Origin: SG8-4 sp964598225
GTDB lineage: Bacteria > Planctomycetota > Phycisphaerae > Sedimentisphaerales > Anaerobacaceae
DNA length: 31,553 bases
Reading direction: 5' to 3'
NCBI GenBank assembly: GCA_964598225.1
Contig: CAZRBG010000064.1
Coordinates: 1-31,553, forward strand
Position 1 is the first letter of the stretch; each line of letters starts with the position of its first letter. The notes below the pieces were generated by a model. It was not told the DNA's origin, did not search any database, and saw nothing but the letters and a program-made list of their open reading frames with translations. Below are positions 1-8,049 of this stretch, one piece after another. The translations under genes and the position numbers were made by a program.

Positions 1-4
1 AGTG

Positions 5-21
5 GCTCAGTCTAACTGAGC
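5..21. repeat. short perfect hairpin at left edge
   Basis: GCTCAGT (5-11) and ACTGAGC (15-21) form a perfect 7-bp stem with a 3-nt loop. On the minus strand it begins about 10 nt after the stop codon of the small ORF at 31-144, so it may end that transcript. It has no clear U-tract. It could also be the edge of an element that lies outside the window. Confidence 0.4.
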
Positions 22-30
22 ACAGATGGG

Positions 31-144
31 TCAGTTCTGGTGAACGCTATAGGTTAGATGTTGAGTATTCCAGTTTTGACCGAACTCGGCCATCTTTTGT
101 TCAAATTCTTCTGTTGCAATCTTGACCAACTTGGATACCATCAT
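31..144 (-). CDS. possible small protein of 37 aa, unknown function
   Basis: This is a short ORF starting MMVSKLVKIATEEF. The ATG at 144 is preceded by AAGGAG (152-157) at 7 nt, a strong ribosome binding site, which argues against the longer in-frame reading that opens near 261. The peptide is charged and probably helical, with no signal peptide or membrane segment. It matches no family I recognise. It lies downstream of the DUF4832 gene on the same strand, and a hairpin follows its stop. It could be a real small protein or the remnant of a larger gene. The ribosome binding site is the main evidence for it. Confidence 0.3.
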   Translation of the reverse strand: MMVSKLVKIATEEFEQKMAEFGQNWNTQHLTYSVHQN

Positions 145-346
145 TTCAGGACTCCTTTCCAGATAACCGCAAATCGTTTTCCTTTGACAACTTGCAGTCC
201 TGCAAAAAGGAGTCCACTTATATCTAATTCGCTCCGATTCTACGTAAAACCAAACCTGCACCCAATAAAAATAGAATCAGAGAATCGGTGGGGCAAGCCG
301 CCACCCTACACAAAATCAGCGTAATCCGTGAAATCCGTAGTTTCAT
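145..346. other. noncoding stretch with palindrome and repeat remnant
   Basis: No gene is supported here. It holds the ribosome binding site of the small ORF, a 14-bp operator-like palindrome TTGCAG-TC-CTGCAA (192-205), and a half copy of the GTAGGGTG-type repeat (287-309). No convincing promoter was found on either strand. Confidence 0.5.
287..309. repeat. half copy of GTAGGGTG-family palindromic repeat
   Basis: The sequence GGTGGGGCAAGC, then GCCACCCTAC, matches the right arm of the complete element at 23174-23195 with one substitution. The left arm is missing, so this is a truncated copy. It lies downstream of the DUF4832 gene stop. Confidence 0.65.
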
Positions 347-1759
347 TTAGTTTGCGATTTTAATTTTTCCGAGGGGGTACCAGCCTTCTTCGTTGCGGGC
401 GGAGATGGCGAGTTTTATTGTTGGTTTTTGGGGGCGGGGGTCGAGGATGGCTATTTGGAGGGTGTATTCGCCTGATGGCATATCCGGCGGGACTTTGACG
501 GAGTTGTCGTATAGGTTGTCGCCGGGGAGCCAGGTTGTTATGTCGGCGCCGGTAGTGAGGATTTCGGATTTCTGGCCGTTATTGAGACGCAGGGCGAGCG
601 GGAACTTGCGATAGCACAGGGCGACTCCGGCGTTTTCCCACCATGAGGTGAAGGCGAGCTTCTCGCCGGCTTTGACCGTATCGGGGTAGGTGAACTTTCG
701 CAGGACGAAGCGGTACCCCATCGCCCGCAGCCAGGCGTTGACCGAGGGCCACCAATCCTGCGGCACGGGCGAGGACTTGGCGTTGAAGGAGGAGATGTGC
801 CACTTGAGCGACTCGGCTATGATGTGATCGACGTCCCAGCCCATGTCCTTCCAGTGCCGCATCACCCAGCAGATCTCCAGCGTCACCGGGGCCTTCTTCC
901 AGGCATCGCGCACACCGAAATTGATGATCGCCTGCGGGTAATAATCGTTCATGTGCGACCATGTGGGGCTGAATCCGCCCATATCGCCGAGGCAATCGAC
1001 CCTCCAGCCGACGTCTGCGCGGGACATCGCGTAGCCGTTGGTCTTCTCGTCGGTCAGCAGCATTACGAGGTGCGTCTTCTTGAAATTGTCGATATAGGCA
1101 TCGACGAGCGCGCGCCGGGTCTCGGAAGTCAGCAGGGCCGAGCCCGCGCCCTCGCCCCATGCGCCGACTATCGAGACGTCCACGCTTTCGAGGTCGGGGT
1201 GGCCGTCGTAGCGCTTACCGAGGCTCTCGATCATCGCGGTGAAGTGCTCGACGTAACGCCGGTCCTCGGGATCTACCTGCCACTTTTTATGCCGCCAGTC
1301 TTTTTTCGGGCCGACCATCTCCCGATACCATGCGGGGACGTCGTTTTGGTTTCCCGTGCCGTAAGGAGCGATTCGCAGCATCAGGGTCTGGCCTCGCCGG
1401 CGTGCGGTTTCGAGGGCTTTATCGATCAGGTCCCAGCGGTACTTTCGACGTTGCGGCTCGATGAACTTCCAATAGATGCGAAAATAGGCAATCGTCGTAT
1501 CGGGATAATCCTCGTTGGTCAGATCCCCGTCGAAGTCCTGATAGATGATCGGCTTGCCCTCGGTCCAGCCTTTGGCTTCGTTGAGGGTATCGCCGTTAAA
1601 GCGCTGGAAAGTCATAAATCCGATCCCCGGATTTGTCAGAACGTCGTCGATCTCCTTCGGCCTGACGATAATTGTCTTCTGAGCGGAAACAGGCGAACAA
1701 ATGGCCGCGATGAGGGCTATTGTAAAGAGCATGCGTGCGAATAGACGTGAGATAATCAT
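347..1759 (-). CDS. secreted DUF4832-type glycoside hydrolase-like protein
   Basis: A 470-aa protein with an N-terminal signal peptide (hydrophobic to about residue 26, ending SPVSA). After it comes NPGIGFMTFQRF and a TIM-barrel-like region containing WKFIEPQRRKYRWDLID and VGAWGEGAG. The Glu in the latter sits where clan GH-A enzymes have an acid/base residue. The C-terminal ~110 residues (TSWWENAGVA, LPGDNLY, SGEYTLQIAI) look like the beta-sandwich of DUF4832 proteins. The likely role is glycan hydrolysis outside the cytoplasm; the substrate cannot be told. The ATG at 1759 follows CGGAG by 5 nt, and a consensus promoter lies 47 nt upstream. It diverges from tatA. Confidence 0.75.
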   Translation of the reverse strand: MIISRLFARMLFTIALIAAICSPVSAQKTIIVRPKEIDDVLTNPGIGFMTFQRFNGDTLNEAKGWTEGKPIIYQDFDGDLTNEDYPDTTIAYFRIYWKFIEPQRRKYRWDLIDKALETARRRGQTLMLRIAPYGTGNQNDVPAWYREMVGPKKDWRHKKWQVDPEDRRYVEHFTAMIESLGKRYDGHPDLESVDVSIVGAWGEGAGSALLTSETRRALVDAYIDNFKKTHLVMLLTDEKTNGYAMSRADVGWRVDCLGDMGGFSPTWSHMNDYYPQAIINFGVRDAWKKAPVTLEICWVMRHWKDMGWDVDHIIAESLKWHISSFNAKSSPVPQDWWPSVNAWLRAMGYRFVLRKFTYPDTVKAGEKLAFTSWWENAGVALCYRKFPLALRLNNGQKSEILTTGADITTWLPGDNLYDNSVKVPPDMPSGEYTLQIAILDPRPQKPTIKLAISARNEEGWYPLGKIKIAN

Positions 1760-1805
1760 GGCGACTCCGGCAAAAGTTATTCACTTGACGGCGAAATTCT
1801 CATGG

Positions 1806-1835
1806 ATTATACTTGTTCTTCGATGTTAGTGTCAA
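1806..1835 (-). promoter_or_regulatory. consensus sigma70-type promoter for the DUF4832 gene
   Basis: On the minus strand, TTGACA (1830-1835) and TATAAT (1806-1811) are separated by 18 nt. Both boxes match the bacterial housekeeping consensus in full. Transcription should start near 1799, giving a leader of about 40 nt before the ATG at 1759. Confidence 0.8.
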
Positions 1836-1858
1836 ATTGGAATTTACGAAGGGAATTA

Positions 1859-1888
1859 TTGACAAAGCTCTTGGCGCCGCGCTATAAT
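1859..1888 (+). promoter_or_regulatory. consensus sigma70-type promoter for tatA-tatC
   Basis: TTGACA (1859-1864) and TATAAT (1883-1888) are separated by 18 nt, both perfect. The start would be near 1895, about 23 nt before the tatA ATG, which excludes the in-frame TTG at 1897 as a start. Its -35 box lies 23 bp from the -35 box of the divergent promoter. Confidence 0.82.
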
Positions 1889-1917
1889 GCCGCGATTTGC
1901 TGATAAAGGAGACAGAA

Positions 1918-2196
1918 ATGATAGAAAATACGCAATATACCTTAGCTTTCGGGGCTTTTAGCCACTGGGAGTTGCTGGTAGTCCTTGTCGTCGCTCTTTT
2001 GATTTTCGGCCGGAGACTGCCCGATATCGCACGCAGCGTTGGAAAGAGTCTGACCGAGTTCAAGAAGGGAATCAACGAGGCCAAAGAAAGCAAGGATGAA
2101 TTCGTCGACGACGTCAAGGAAATCGGCGATGACGTAGCCAAGCAGACCAAAAGCGCTGCGGGCCTGGATGATGAGCCCGACGACGCCATGAGCTGA
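1918..2196 (+). CDS. tatA: Sec-independent protein translocase subunit TatA/TatE
   Basis: A 92-aa protein starting MIENTQ, with the classic layout: one N-terminal membrane helix (HWELLVVLVVALLIF), the FG turn at its end (LIFGRRLPDIARSVGKSL), then an amphipathic helix and an acidic C-terminal tail. TatA oligomerises to let folded proteins with twin-arginine signals cross the inner membrane. The ATG at 1918 follows AAGGAG (1906-1911) by 6 nt. tatC follows 47 nt later on the same strand, and no separate tatB is seen, so this may be a minimal two-component system. Possible clients in the window are the isomerase-like proteins at 11202 and 22169. Confidence 0.93.
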   Translation: MIENTQYTLAFGAFSHWELLVVLVVALLIFGRRLPDIARSVGKSLTEFKKGINEAKESKDEFVDDVKEIGDDVAKQTKSAAGLDDEPDDAMS

Positions 2197-2243
2197 CCCG
2201 CCTTCGGACTATAGTCGCTGCGGAGGGCGTCTCATCTGACAAA

Positions 2244-3317
2244 ATGGGCAAAGAGAAAAAGAAGAACAAAGAATCTCCCGATCTTCTCGACACCACCATG
2301 AGCCTGGGCGATCACCTTGAGGAGCTGCGCGCCCGGCTGATCCTTGCTATTCTCGGCCTGGTGGTCGGAACGATTATCTGCCTGTTCTTCGGCAAGCACA
2401 TAATTGCTTTTATCCAGGGTCCCTTCGACAGGATTATGAAGAAGTACGCCCACGAAAAGATAGAGGAATTCACAGCTCCCTGGACCTATCTTTCCGACAA
2501 ATTTCTTACAAACATGATCCGGGCTATGGACGCCGATCCGAACGCTCCGGAAATCGACCCGAATGCGGTGGCGTACGCGCAGAAGATTTACGCCGATACG
2601 GTTGAAGGTCTTGGCGAGGACCCTAACTACACCGATCCACTTGCCACTTTGCATTCCGGTGCGGGAGGCAAACTGATCGTGATCGGTCCGGCCGATGCGT
2701 TCGTGGGTTTCATGAAAATATCGCTGATCTCCGGCCTGATTCTATCATCGCCCTGGGTCTTCTATCAGTTGTGGATGTTCATTGCCGCGGGTCTGTATGA
2801 AAAAGAGAGGCATTACGTTCGCACGGCGGTGCCTTTCTCAACGGGCCTGTTTGTGATCGGGGCGCTGTTCTTTCTGATTGTGGTTGCTCCGTTGTCACTT
2901 CGATTTTTCCTCGGGTTCGGCCACTACATAGGCGTCTCATCCACCTGGACGTTTCAAAAATACATCTCATTCGTCTCTGTACTTATGCTCGTTTTCGGAC
3001 TTGGTTTTCAGACGCCGATTGCTATCTTCGTGCTCAACAGGACGGGATTGGTTTCGATTCCGGCACTGAAAAATTCGAGAAAATACGTTATTATAGTGAT
3101 GTTTGGTTTGTCGGCGATCGCTACTCCGCCCGATGTTATTTCACAGATAACCCTCGCGGTGCCGCTTTATGCGTTGTTTGAGCTGGGAATACTGCTGAGC
3201 TGGCTCGCCGAGCGCAAGAGGAAGAAAGAGGAAACGGCGGAATCCGATTCCGGCAGCGATAGCACTGCCGATTCCGATACCGATACGGATAAAGACTCTG
3301 ATTCAGACTCCGACTAA
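2244..3317 (+). CDS. tatC: Sec-independent protein translocase subunit TatC with periplasmic insert
   Basis: A 357-aa polytopic membrane protein that binds twin-arginine signal peptides. Family hallmarks are MSLGDHLEELRARL (19-32), SPWVFYQLWMFIAAGLYEKER (169-189, with the conserved Glu at 187) and the loops and helices up to LFELGILLSWLAERKRK. It is about 100 residues longer than typical TatC. Roughly 80 extra residues (about 65-145) lie in the first periplasmic loop, and the tail (334-357) is almost only Ser, Asp and Thr. A GGAGGG lies 16 nt before the ATG, an unusually long spacing, and no better in-frame start is visible. It forms an operon with tatA. Confidence 0.93.
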   Translation: MGKEKKKNKESPDLLDTTMSLGDHLEELRARLILAILGLVVGTIICLFFGKHIIAFIQGPFDRIMKKYAHEKIEEFTAPWTYLSDKFLTNMIRAMDADPNAPEIDPNAVAYAQKIYADTVEGLGEDPNYTDPLATLHSGAGGKLIVIGPADAFVGFMKISLISGLILSSPWVFYQLWMFIAAGLYEKERHYVRTAVPFSTGLFVIGALFFLIVVAPLSLRFFLGFGHYIGVSSTWTFQKYISFVSVLMLVFGLGFQTPIAIFVLNRTGLVSIPALKNSRKYVIIVMFGLSAIATPPDVISQITLAVPLYALFELGILLSWLAERKRKKEETAESDSGSDSTADSDTDTDKDSDSDSD

Positions 3318-3333
3318 GCGCCGGGCGCCAAAG

Positions 3334-3466
3334 GATATCAGAATATCAGGAGATCGGGACGTGGTTATCAGGGATCAGGATATCAGGAATCCGACAGCGG
3401 CTGATGCCATCCATCTGATTTCCTGATGAACTGATTCTCTACCTCCTGATACTCTGATTTCCTGAT
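3334..3466. repeat. cluster of degenerate TATCAGG repeats in inverted arrangement
   Basis: The left half (3334-3390) has five ATCAG(G) units and the right half (3411-3466) the inverse CTGAT units. The exact 9-mer TATCAGGAG (3344-3352) pairs with CTCCTGATA (3443-3451), and ATCAGGAA (3382-3389) pairs with TTCCTGAT (3420-3427). It fills the gap between the convergent tatC and GH-A genes and may act as a two-way terminator. The regular 8-9 nt motif suggests a repeat element rather than a plain terminator. Confidence 0.6.
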
Positions 3467-3471
3467 GCCCT

Positions 3472-6228
3472 TTAACGTTTCACTTCGTAGTAATACGTCG
3501 CATAACGCCCGTCGATGGCAAATGTATTGCCGGAACGTTGGATTTGTTCATCTTTCGGCACGCCGTAGACGTCCACCGCCCTGGCCGAACTCAGCGGCCG
3601 GCCTTTGAACGTGAGCTTTGCCTGCACCGGTTCGAGCAGCAGAGGAGGAGCGCCGGGCCCTATCAGCTTTGTGCCGTCTTCGTTGTAGATTGTGCCGCGT
3701 TGTTTGTCCTGAGCCATCGCCGTAATCAGAATGTGCTCGGATTCGATCAGAGGCCGATTATCCAGCGGCGTGAACAACAGGCTGACAAACTCAGTCGGTC
3801 CGACCTCCACGTTCACACCGGGCAGATCTAACGTCAACCCGCAGGCAAAACCGATCACGCCCTGAGTCTTGTCGGAGTGCACAGTAACTAACCTTTGGCC
3901 GTAATCCCACGTGAGCTGATCCGTATTGCTGGCGATAGCGCGTTCCCGGCGGTTCCAGTAGGCAGAAAGATCGCCCAGGTATGAGGGCTGTTGATTGTCC
4001 TCGATCTTTAGAGTCACTCGACCTATAGCCAGGGCCTCCACCGGGGTATCTCCGTGTGCGAGCAATTCGTTCTGATCGTAACCGACCAGACCGTGCTTTT
4101 GTTCGAGCACGTCGGTTCCGGCAAAAATATCCTCTGTTGTAAACCGACGGGCCGAAAAGATGTCGCCTTCATCTAAATGGCCGTTGTAGATCGCAAACGC
4201 CAGCGCGGGAAACTGGCCGATATAGTGCGGCGTACATGTAACGTATGATCTCATGCTGGGCCAGCCGTTGCCCATATAGGCTCGAGAAGCAGCGAAGTGA
4301 TAAGATGCGTCCCAGCCCTGAAGTCCCATGCCGTAGAACGCAAACAGCGGGGCGACCTCGGCCTTCCACTGATTGGGCGGCTTCTGCGTCCACTCGGTCA
4401 TGATAAAGGGCTTGTCCTCGACCTGCCAGAATCCGCTGGAGAGGATGCCGCGTCCGGGTTTGGTCGTATGCGTTCCGTTGTTGACCGATCCGGCGGTGAT
4501 GTTATGTCCGCCCGCGCCGCCGCCGAAGTAGTTGTGGCGGTCGACAGCATCCATTGCATCGTCGGTCCAGATGTTAGCCGCCGAGGCCGCCGGGCCGCCC
4601 GCCTTCCAGGCTGTGGTTACCGTCACCGCTTTGTAGTCAAGTTCTCGCAGGCGCTGCTCGCGCCGCTCGTAAAAGTCCCGTTGAAGCTCAGCTAAAAATC
4701 GAATGAAGTCGCCCATTCGCTTCTTCTCTCTGGATTTTCTCAAGCGCGGGCCGTCTCCTTCCATTTCCCACGCGCCGTACATCTTCATCCGAGGATTATT
4801 TACGGAATCGTCCGATCTCTTGCCGCTACCCCAGGCCGCGGCAAGATTTTGGTTCGTGCGGTATTTCTCTTTCACCCAATTCATCCACATTTCGCCGAGT
4901 ATGGCAGCGTGCCGGTCGAGCTTGCCGTTGTTGTACTCGGCGAGGTCGTTGAGCGGAGCGTGCCAGAAGATGCTGTCTTCATTGTGCACTTCGACAATTG
5001 CAAGCGCGGGGTCGTCCTTGTAAGCGAGTCGCGTGTAGGGATTAACGTGGTTGAGCAGCGCCTTTTCCCATCGCCATTCTGCGTCCTGAAGGTCCGGCAT
5101 AATCGTGACCACGCCGGAAGTGCTCTTGCCGGCGCCTTTGTCCGGGAGCTCTTCGTACAGCTCGGAGGGGTAGCCGTCCGTCTTGGTGATAACGTGAGGA
5201 TAGAATAAAGACCACGTCATGTAGATGCCGTTATCCTTGAGGATCGAGAACCATCTGTCCCACCTGTCCAGTTTTTCCGGATCGAAGTGTGGCTTACGGC
5301 CCGTCGTCTTTAGAAGACCCAGCACGCTCTGGACCGGATGCCGGCGCACCATATTGATGCCGTGTTTGGCGTAGAACCTTGCCTGGCGATGCTGAGCCTG
5401 TATCGTTGACGACATGCTCGCGCACAGTCCCCAGAACTTCACGGCGGTGCCGTCCTCGAACTCGAAATACTTACCGTTTCGCTTGAGAAAGCCGTGCGTG
5501 CCGGCGGGCTTTTCGATCAGGTGACTCATATCTGTAATCGAGTCGGGGGAATGCGGATCGGGTCCGGCCATGAGCATGAACCAGTCCTCCGGCGACGGCG
5601 CCGGCGGATCGGGATCGGGCTTGATGACTCCGGTCGGCGACCAGGGAAAATTTGTGAAAGCGATAGCGTCGATGCCGCCGTGGGCGTCCCTGTCGGCGCC
5701 GTCGCGGTCGGAAATGCGAACTCTCAGTGTGTGCGAACCCCTTGCAAGATCGACCGCGCCGCCAAAAGTCCAGGCGATAAAGCGTATGTCGATCCCCGGA
5801 TCGACGAGATCGAGACGGCTGGTAACGTACGACAGGTCGATCTCGACCCAGGGTCCGCCGTTGATGCTGTAACTGTAATCACCGCCGCCGTTTTTGTTGT
5901 GAAACGGATTGAGCCTTATCCACCATGTGTAATTGCCGCCCTCATCGACCGCGAACGTGTATGTCGCCGTGCCTGAGTCGTGACGGCTATTACTCGTGTA
6001 GTGCGAATGCCAGTCGCCGTCGGAACCGCCGGGCTCACCGGGCGATAGAAGGTCTCCGGATATCTTATCGTTGTGATACCACCTGCCGGCTCCCTGCGTC
6101 TCATTGAAAGTCGACGATGAGTAATCTTCACCCTCGATCCAGATTGCTTCATTTGCAGAGACAGAAGATGAGGCCATAACGAAAACTACGAACGCTGCGG
6201 CACTAAAAAACAAATTCTTTCTTGTCAT
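3472..6228 (-). CDS. large secreted clan GH-A-like glycoside hydrolase with N-terminal carbohydrate-binding-like domain
   Basis: A 918-aa protein starting MTRKNLFF. Signal peptide to about residue 25 (SSSVSA). Residues ~28-195 form a beta-sandwich resembling carbohydrate-binding modules (WIEGEDY, GNYTWWIRL, GSHTLRVRISDRDG, GGIDAIAF). A Pro-rich linker follows. The catalytic TIM barrel starts near 240 (FLKRNGKYFEFEDGTAVKFWG). It has the typical acid/base Glu417 in EVHNED and nucleophile Glu612 in FIMTEW. The C-terminal part has beta-rich accessory domains. It probably cleaves a plant or algal glycan outside the cell; the exact family is not recognised. The start at 6228 is chosen because GGAG lies 6 nt upstream; the ATG at 6240 has no such site. 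Confidence 0.8.
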   Translation of the reverse strand: MTRKNLFFSAAAFVVFVMASSSVSANEAIWIEGEDYSSSTFNETQGAGRWYHNDKISGDLLSPGEPGGSDGDWHSHYTSNSRHDSGTATYTFAVDEGGNYTWWIRLNPFHNKNGGGDYSYSINGGPWVEIDLSYVTSRLDLVDPGIDIRFIAWTFGGAVDLARGSHTLRVRISDRDGADRDAHGGIDAIAFTNFPWSPTGVIKPDPDPPAPSPEDWFMLMAGPDPHSPDSITDMSHLIEKPAGTHGFLKRNGKYFEFEDGTAVKFWGLCASMSSTIQAQHRQARFYAKHGINMVRRHPVQSVLGLLKTTGRKPHFDPEKLDRWDRWFSILKDNGIYMTWSLFYPHVITKTDGYPSELYEELPDKGAGKSTSGVVTIMPDLQDAEWRWEKALLNHVNPYTRLAYKDDPALAIVEVHNEDSIFWHAPLNDLAEYNNGKLDRHAAILGEMWMNWVKEKYRTNQNLAAAWGSGKRSDDSVNNPRMKMYGAWEMEGDGPRLRKSREKKRMGDFIRFLAELQRDFYERREQRLRELDYKAVTVTTAWKAGGPAASAANIWTDDAMDAVDRHNYFGGGAGGHNITAGSVNNGTHTTKPGRGILSSGFWQVEDKPFIMTEWTQKPPNQWKAEVAPLFAFYGMGLQGWDASYHFAASRAYMGNGWPSMRSYVTCTPHYIGQFPALAFAIYNGHLDEGDIFSARRFTTEDIFAGTDVLEQKHGLVGYDQNELLAHGDTPVEALAIGRVTLKIEDNQQPSYLGDLSAYWNRRERAIASNTDQLTWDYGQRLVTVHSDKTQGVIGFACGLTLDLPGVNVEVGPTEFVSLLFTPLDNRPLIESEHILITAMAQDKQRGTIYNEDGTKLIGPGAPPLLLEPVQAKLTFKGRPLSSARAVDVYGVPKDEQIQRSGNTFAIDGRYATYYYEVKR

Positions 6229-6294
6229 TATATTCTCCATCCAGAAAGATCATAACAACGATGACTGTTGAGGCTGGAATGATAATCGGATATA

Positions 6295-6323
6295 TTTATA
6301 CCGTTTCGTAAACGATGTGTCAA
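6295..6323 (-). promoter_or_regulatory. sigma70-type promoter for the GH-A-like gene
   Basis: On the minus strand, TTGACA (6318-6323) and TATAAA (6295-6300) are separated by 17 nt. The predicted start near 6288 gives a leader of about 60 nt before the ATG at 6228. Confidence 0.75.
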
Positions 6324-6442
6324 TGGGACCTGTTCGAATTATGCTATTGAGGGTAGCTGCGCCTCGCTCGCACGGACATCATAAGGACTGGATCCTCGCC
6401 TGCAAGGGCGGCAAGCCGGCAATTAACGAAGAATGAGATAGC

Positions 6443-7912
6443 TTACCTTACTGCCAGCCAGTTGTCGGCGGCTTTGGCAAGAGCAACTATGTCTACATCC
6501 TTAGGTTTCTGATTCGGTTGCGCTTTTGCGTTTCCGTTGTCCGGTTGCTTTGGTTCTTTCGATGCCGGGTTGGTCGGTTGTTGCTCTCCTTCGTCCGAGT
6601 CACTGTCGGCCGGTTTCCTGAGTTTTTCCAGGAGGTTAGTGAGAGTAGTTGCAGCTTGATTGTTCTCGGTCTTCTGCCTGGCGATCTCCAAATGCTCGGC
6701 GGCTTTATCGAGCTTATTCGTTCCGAGCAGTTGATAGCCTAAAAGGAGGCGCAAGTCCGAGTCGGCGGGATTCAGTTCGACCGCTCGTGAAAGCTGCTCT
6801 ATCTGCTGCGACAAAACTTGCTCATCGGAGTACAGGCCGCGAGGATAAAAGACGCCCTCTTTATCGGGCGCGGCTTTAGCAAGAGCTTCTCTCAATACGA
6901 CAGCGGCCTGACTATATTTCCCGGCGGCAAAGAGAGACTGAATGCGAGCGAACGGCAGGACAATGTCGTCCGGCGCGAGCTTCTGTGCCTCGTGGAATTT
7001 CTCAGCGGCTTCGGCGTAATCGCCCGCTTCGAATGATTTTACGCCCTGGTCGAAATATCGATCGGTTTGGCTTTCCGGAGCGGGCTTCTCAGGGGGCGCT
7101 TCTTCGAATTTCTCGTGTGCTTCTTCGAGCGCTTCACCCCGGGGCTCGCGGTCGTAATAATAGTAGTTGTATGTATCGCCGCCTATGACATGTCCCGGCG
7201 GATAATAGCCATACCATCTGTAAGGGTGACATCCGTACCAGTAATAGCGCCGGTACGGGTAATCGGGCCAGTAGCCCCCGATACTAACGAAAACGAACCT
7301 GCGGTGGTAATAGGGCCAGAAATGTCCGAAAGTATAATGCGGGCCCCACGAGTAGTAGATCGGACGGGAGCAATCGGGCCAGGAGACCCAGTAAAAAATA
7401 CGGGATGAAGGGTAATGCCGGCGATGGTAGTGATAGAGGTTTCTCCGTGAGGGCCGATGGTCGCTGTAACTGTAGTACTTCCTGTTGGTGCGTCCGCTTC
7501 TGATAGTCGAACTCGGAGCGGGAGCCGATGTGCTGCTGCGTTTTCTCGATATCCTGCTGCTCGTGCCGCCCAGTATGGAACTTGCCGCATCGGAATAGCG
7601 CGTACGGGAAGTGGACGCCCTCCTTCGCGATGTCGAAGTAGATATTCGCGGCGGAGTTGTCCTTCTGGAGCTTCTCGAAGATGACCTTCGCGACGAAGTC
7701 CTGCGAGATCGAGACACTGAAACCGAAGAGTTGCCGGAATTTGAACGCGAGGAGGATCTTGAAGAGCTTCTCGACGAGCTGCGGTTGCCTCCCGAACTCC
7801 CGGACGACGACGCCTTTCGATTTCGTCTGGCGACCGATGCCGAAGTGACGATCATTGCGATAGCAAGAGCGGTCACCAGCGTGAAGACTTTCCTGGTTCG
7901 GAATTGCCGCAT
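6443..7912 (-). CDS. exported TPR protein with Arg/Ser-rich and Tyr/Trp-rich low-complexity regions
   Basis: A 489-aa protein starting MRQFRTRKVF. A hydrophobic signal segment (VFTLVTALAIAMIV) is followed by about 120 residues made almost only of Ser and Arg with some Thr and Asn. Next come about 110 residues dominated by Tyr, Trp, His, Pro and Arg. The C-terminal half is a regular tetratricopeptide array (YFDQGVKSFEAGDYAEAAEKF, ADSDLRLLLGYQLLGTNKLDKAAEHLEIA), ending in a charged Gln/Pro-rich tail. TPRs suggest protein-protein contacts, and the basic and aromatic parts suggest binding to cell wall or glycan; this is inference. The start at 7912 follows GAGGAG (7919-7924) by 6 nt; the ATG at 7918 would touch that site. 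Confidence 0.72.
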   Translation of the reverse strand: MRQFRTRKVFTLVTALAIAMIVTSASVARRNRKASSSGSSGGNRSSSRSSSRSSSRSNSGNSSVSVSRSRRTSSRRSSSRSSRRTTPPRISTSTSRRRASTSRTRYSDAASSILGGTSSRISRKRSSTSAPAPSSTIRSGRTNRKYYSYSDHRPSRRNLYHYHRRHYPSSRIFYWVSWPDCSRPIYYSWGPHYTFGHFWPYYHRRFVFVSIGGYWPDYPYRRYYWYGCHPYRWYGYYPPGHVIGGDTYNYYYYDREPRGEALEEAHEKFEEAPPEKPAPESQTDRYFDQGVKSFEAGDYAEAAEKFHEAQKLAPDDIVLPFARIQSLFAAGKYSQAAVVLREALAKAAPDKEGVFYPRGLYSDEQVLSQQIEQLSRAVELNPADSDLRLLLGYQLLGTNKLDKAAEHLEIARQKTENNQAATTLTNLLEKLRKPADSDSDEGEQQPTNPASKEPKQPDNGNAKAQPNQKPKDVDIVALAKAADNWLAVR

Positions 7913-7977
7913 AATCATCTCCTCAAAAAATTCGACTCCGGCGGCGATTGGCCCCCCGCCGGAACTCTTTTGCCTCA

Positions 7978-8006
7978 ATTATAGCACTAAAATCACAATA
8001 TGTCAA
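7978..8006 (-). promoter_or_regulatory. consensus sigma70-type promoter for the TPR gene
   Basis: On the minus strand, TTGACA (8001-8006) and TATAAT (7978-7983) are separated by 17 nt, a full consensus match. Transcription should start near 7971, about 60 nt before the ATG at 7912. Confidence 0.82.
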
Positions 8007-8049
8007 GCGGCAGAAACACCGTTCGAGGCCGGGTCGCTCCCGCCCGCGA

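Noticed and set aside
797..1744. long plus-strand ORF of 315 codons
   Set aside because: It is antisense to the DUF4832 gene, has no recognisable motifs and has no good start site. It is a GC-driven shadow frame.
2298..2300. internal ATG (MSLGDHLEEL) as the tatC start
   Set aside because: It fits the length of shorter TatC proteins but has no ribosome binding site; the upstream ATG at 2244 at least has a GGAGGG at long distance.
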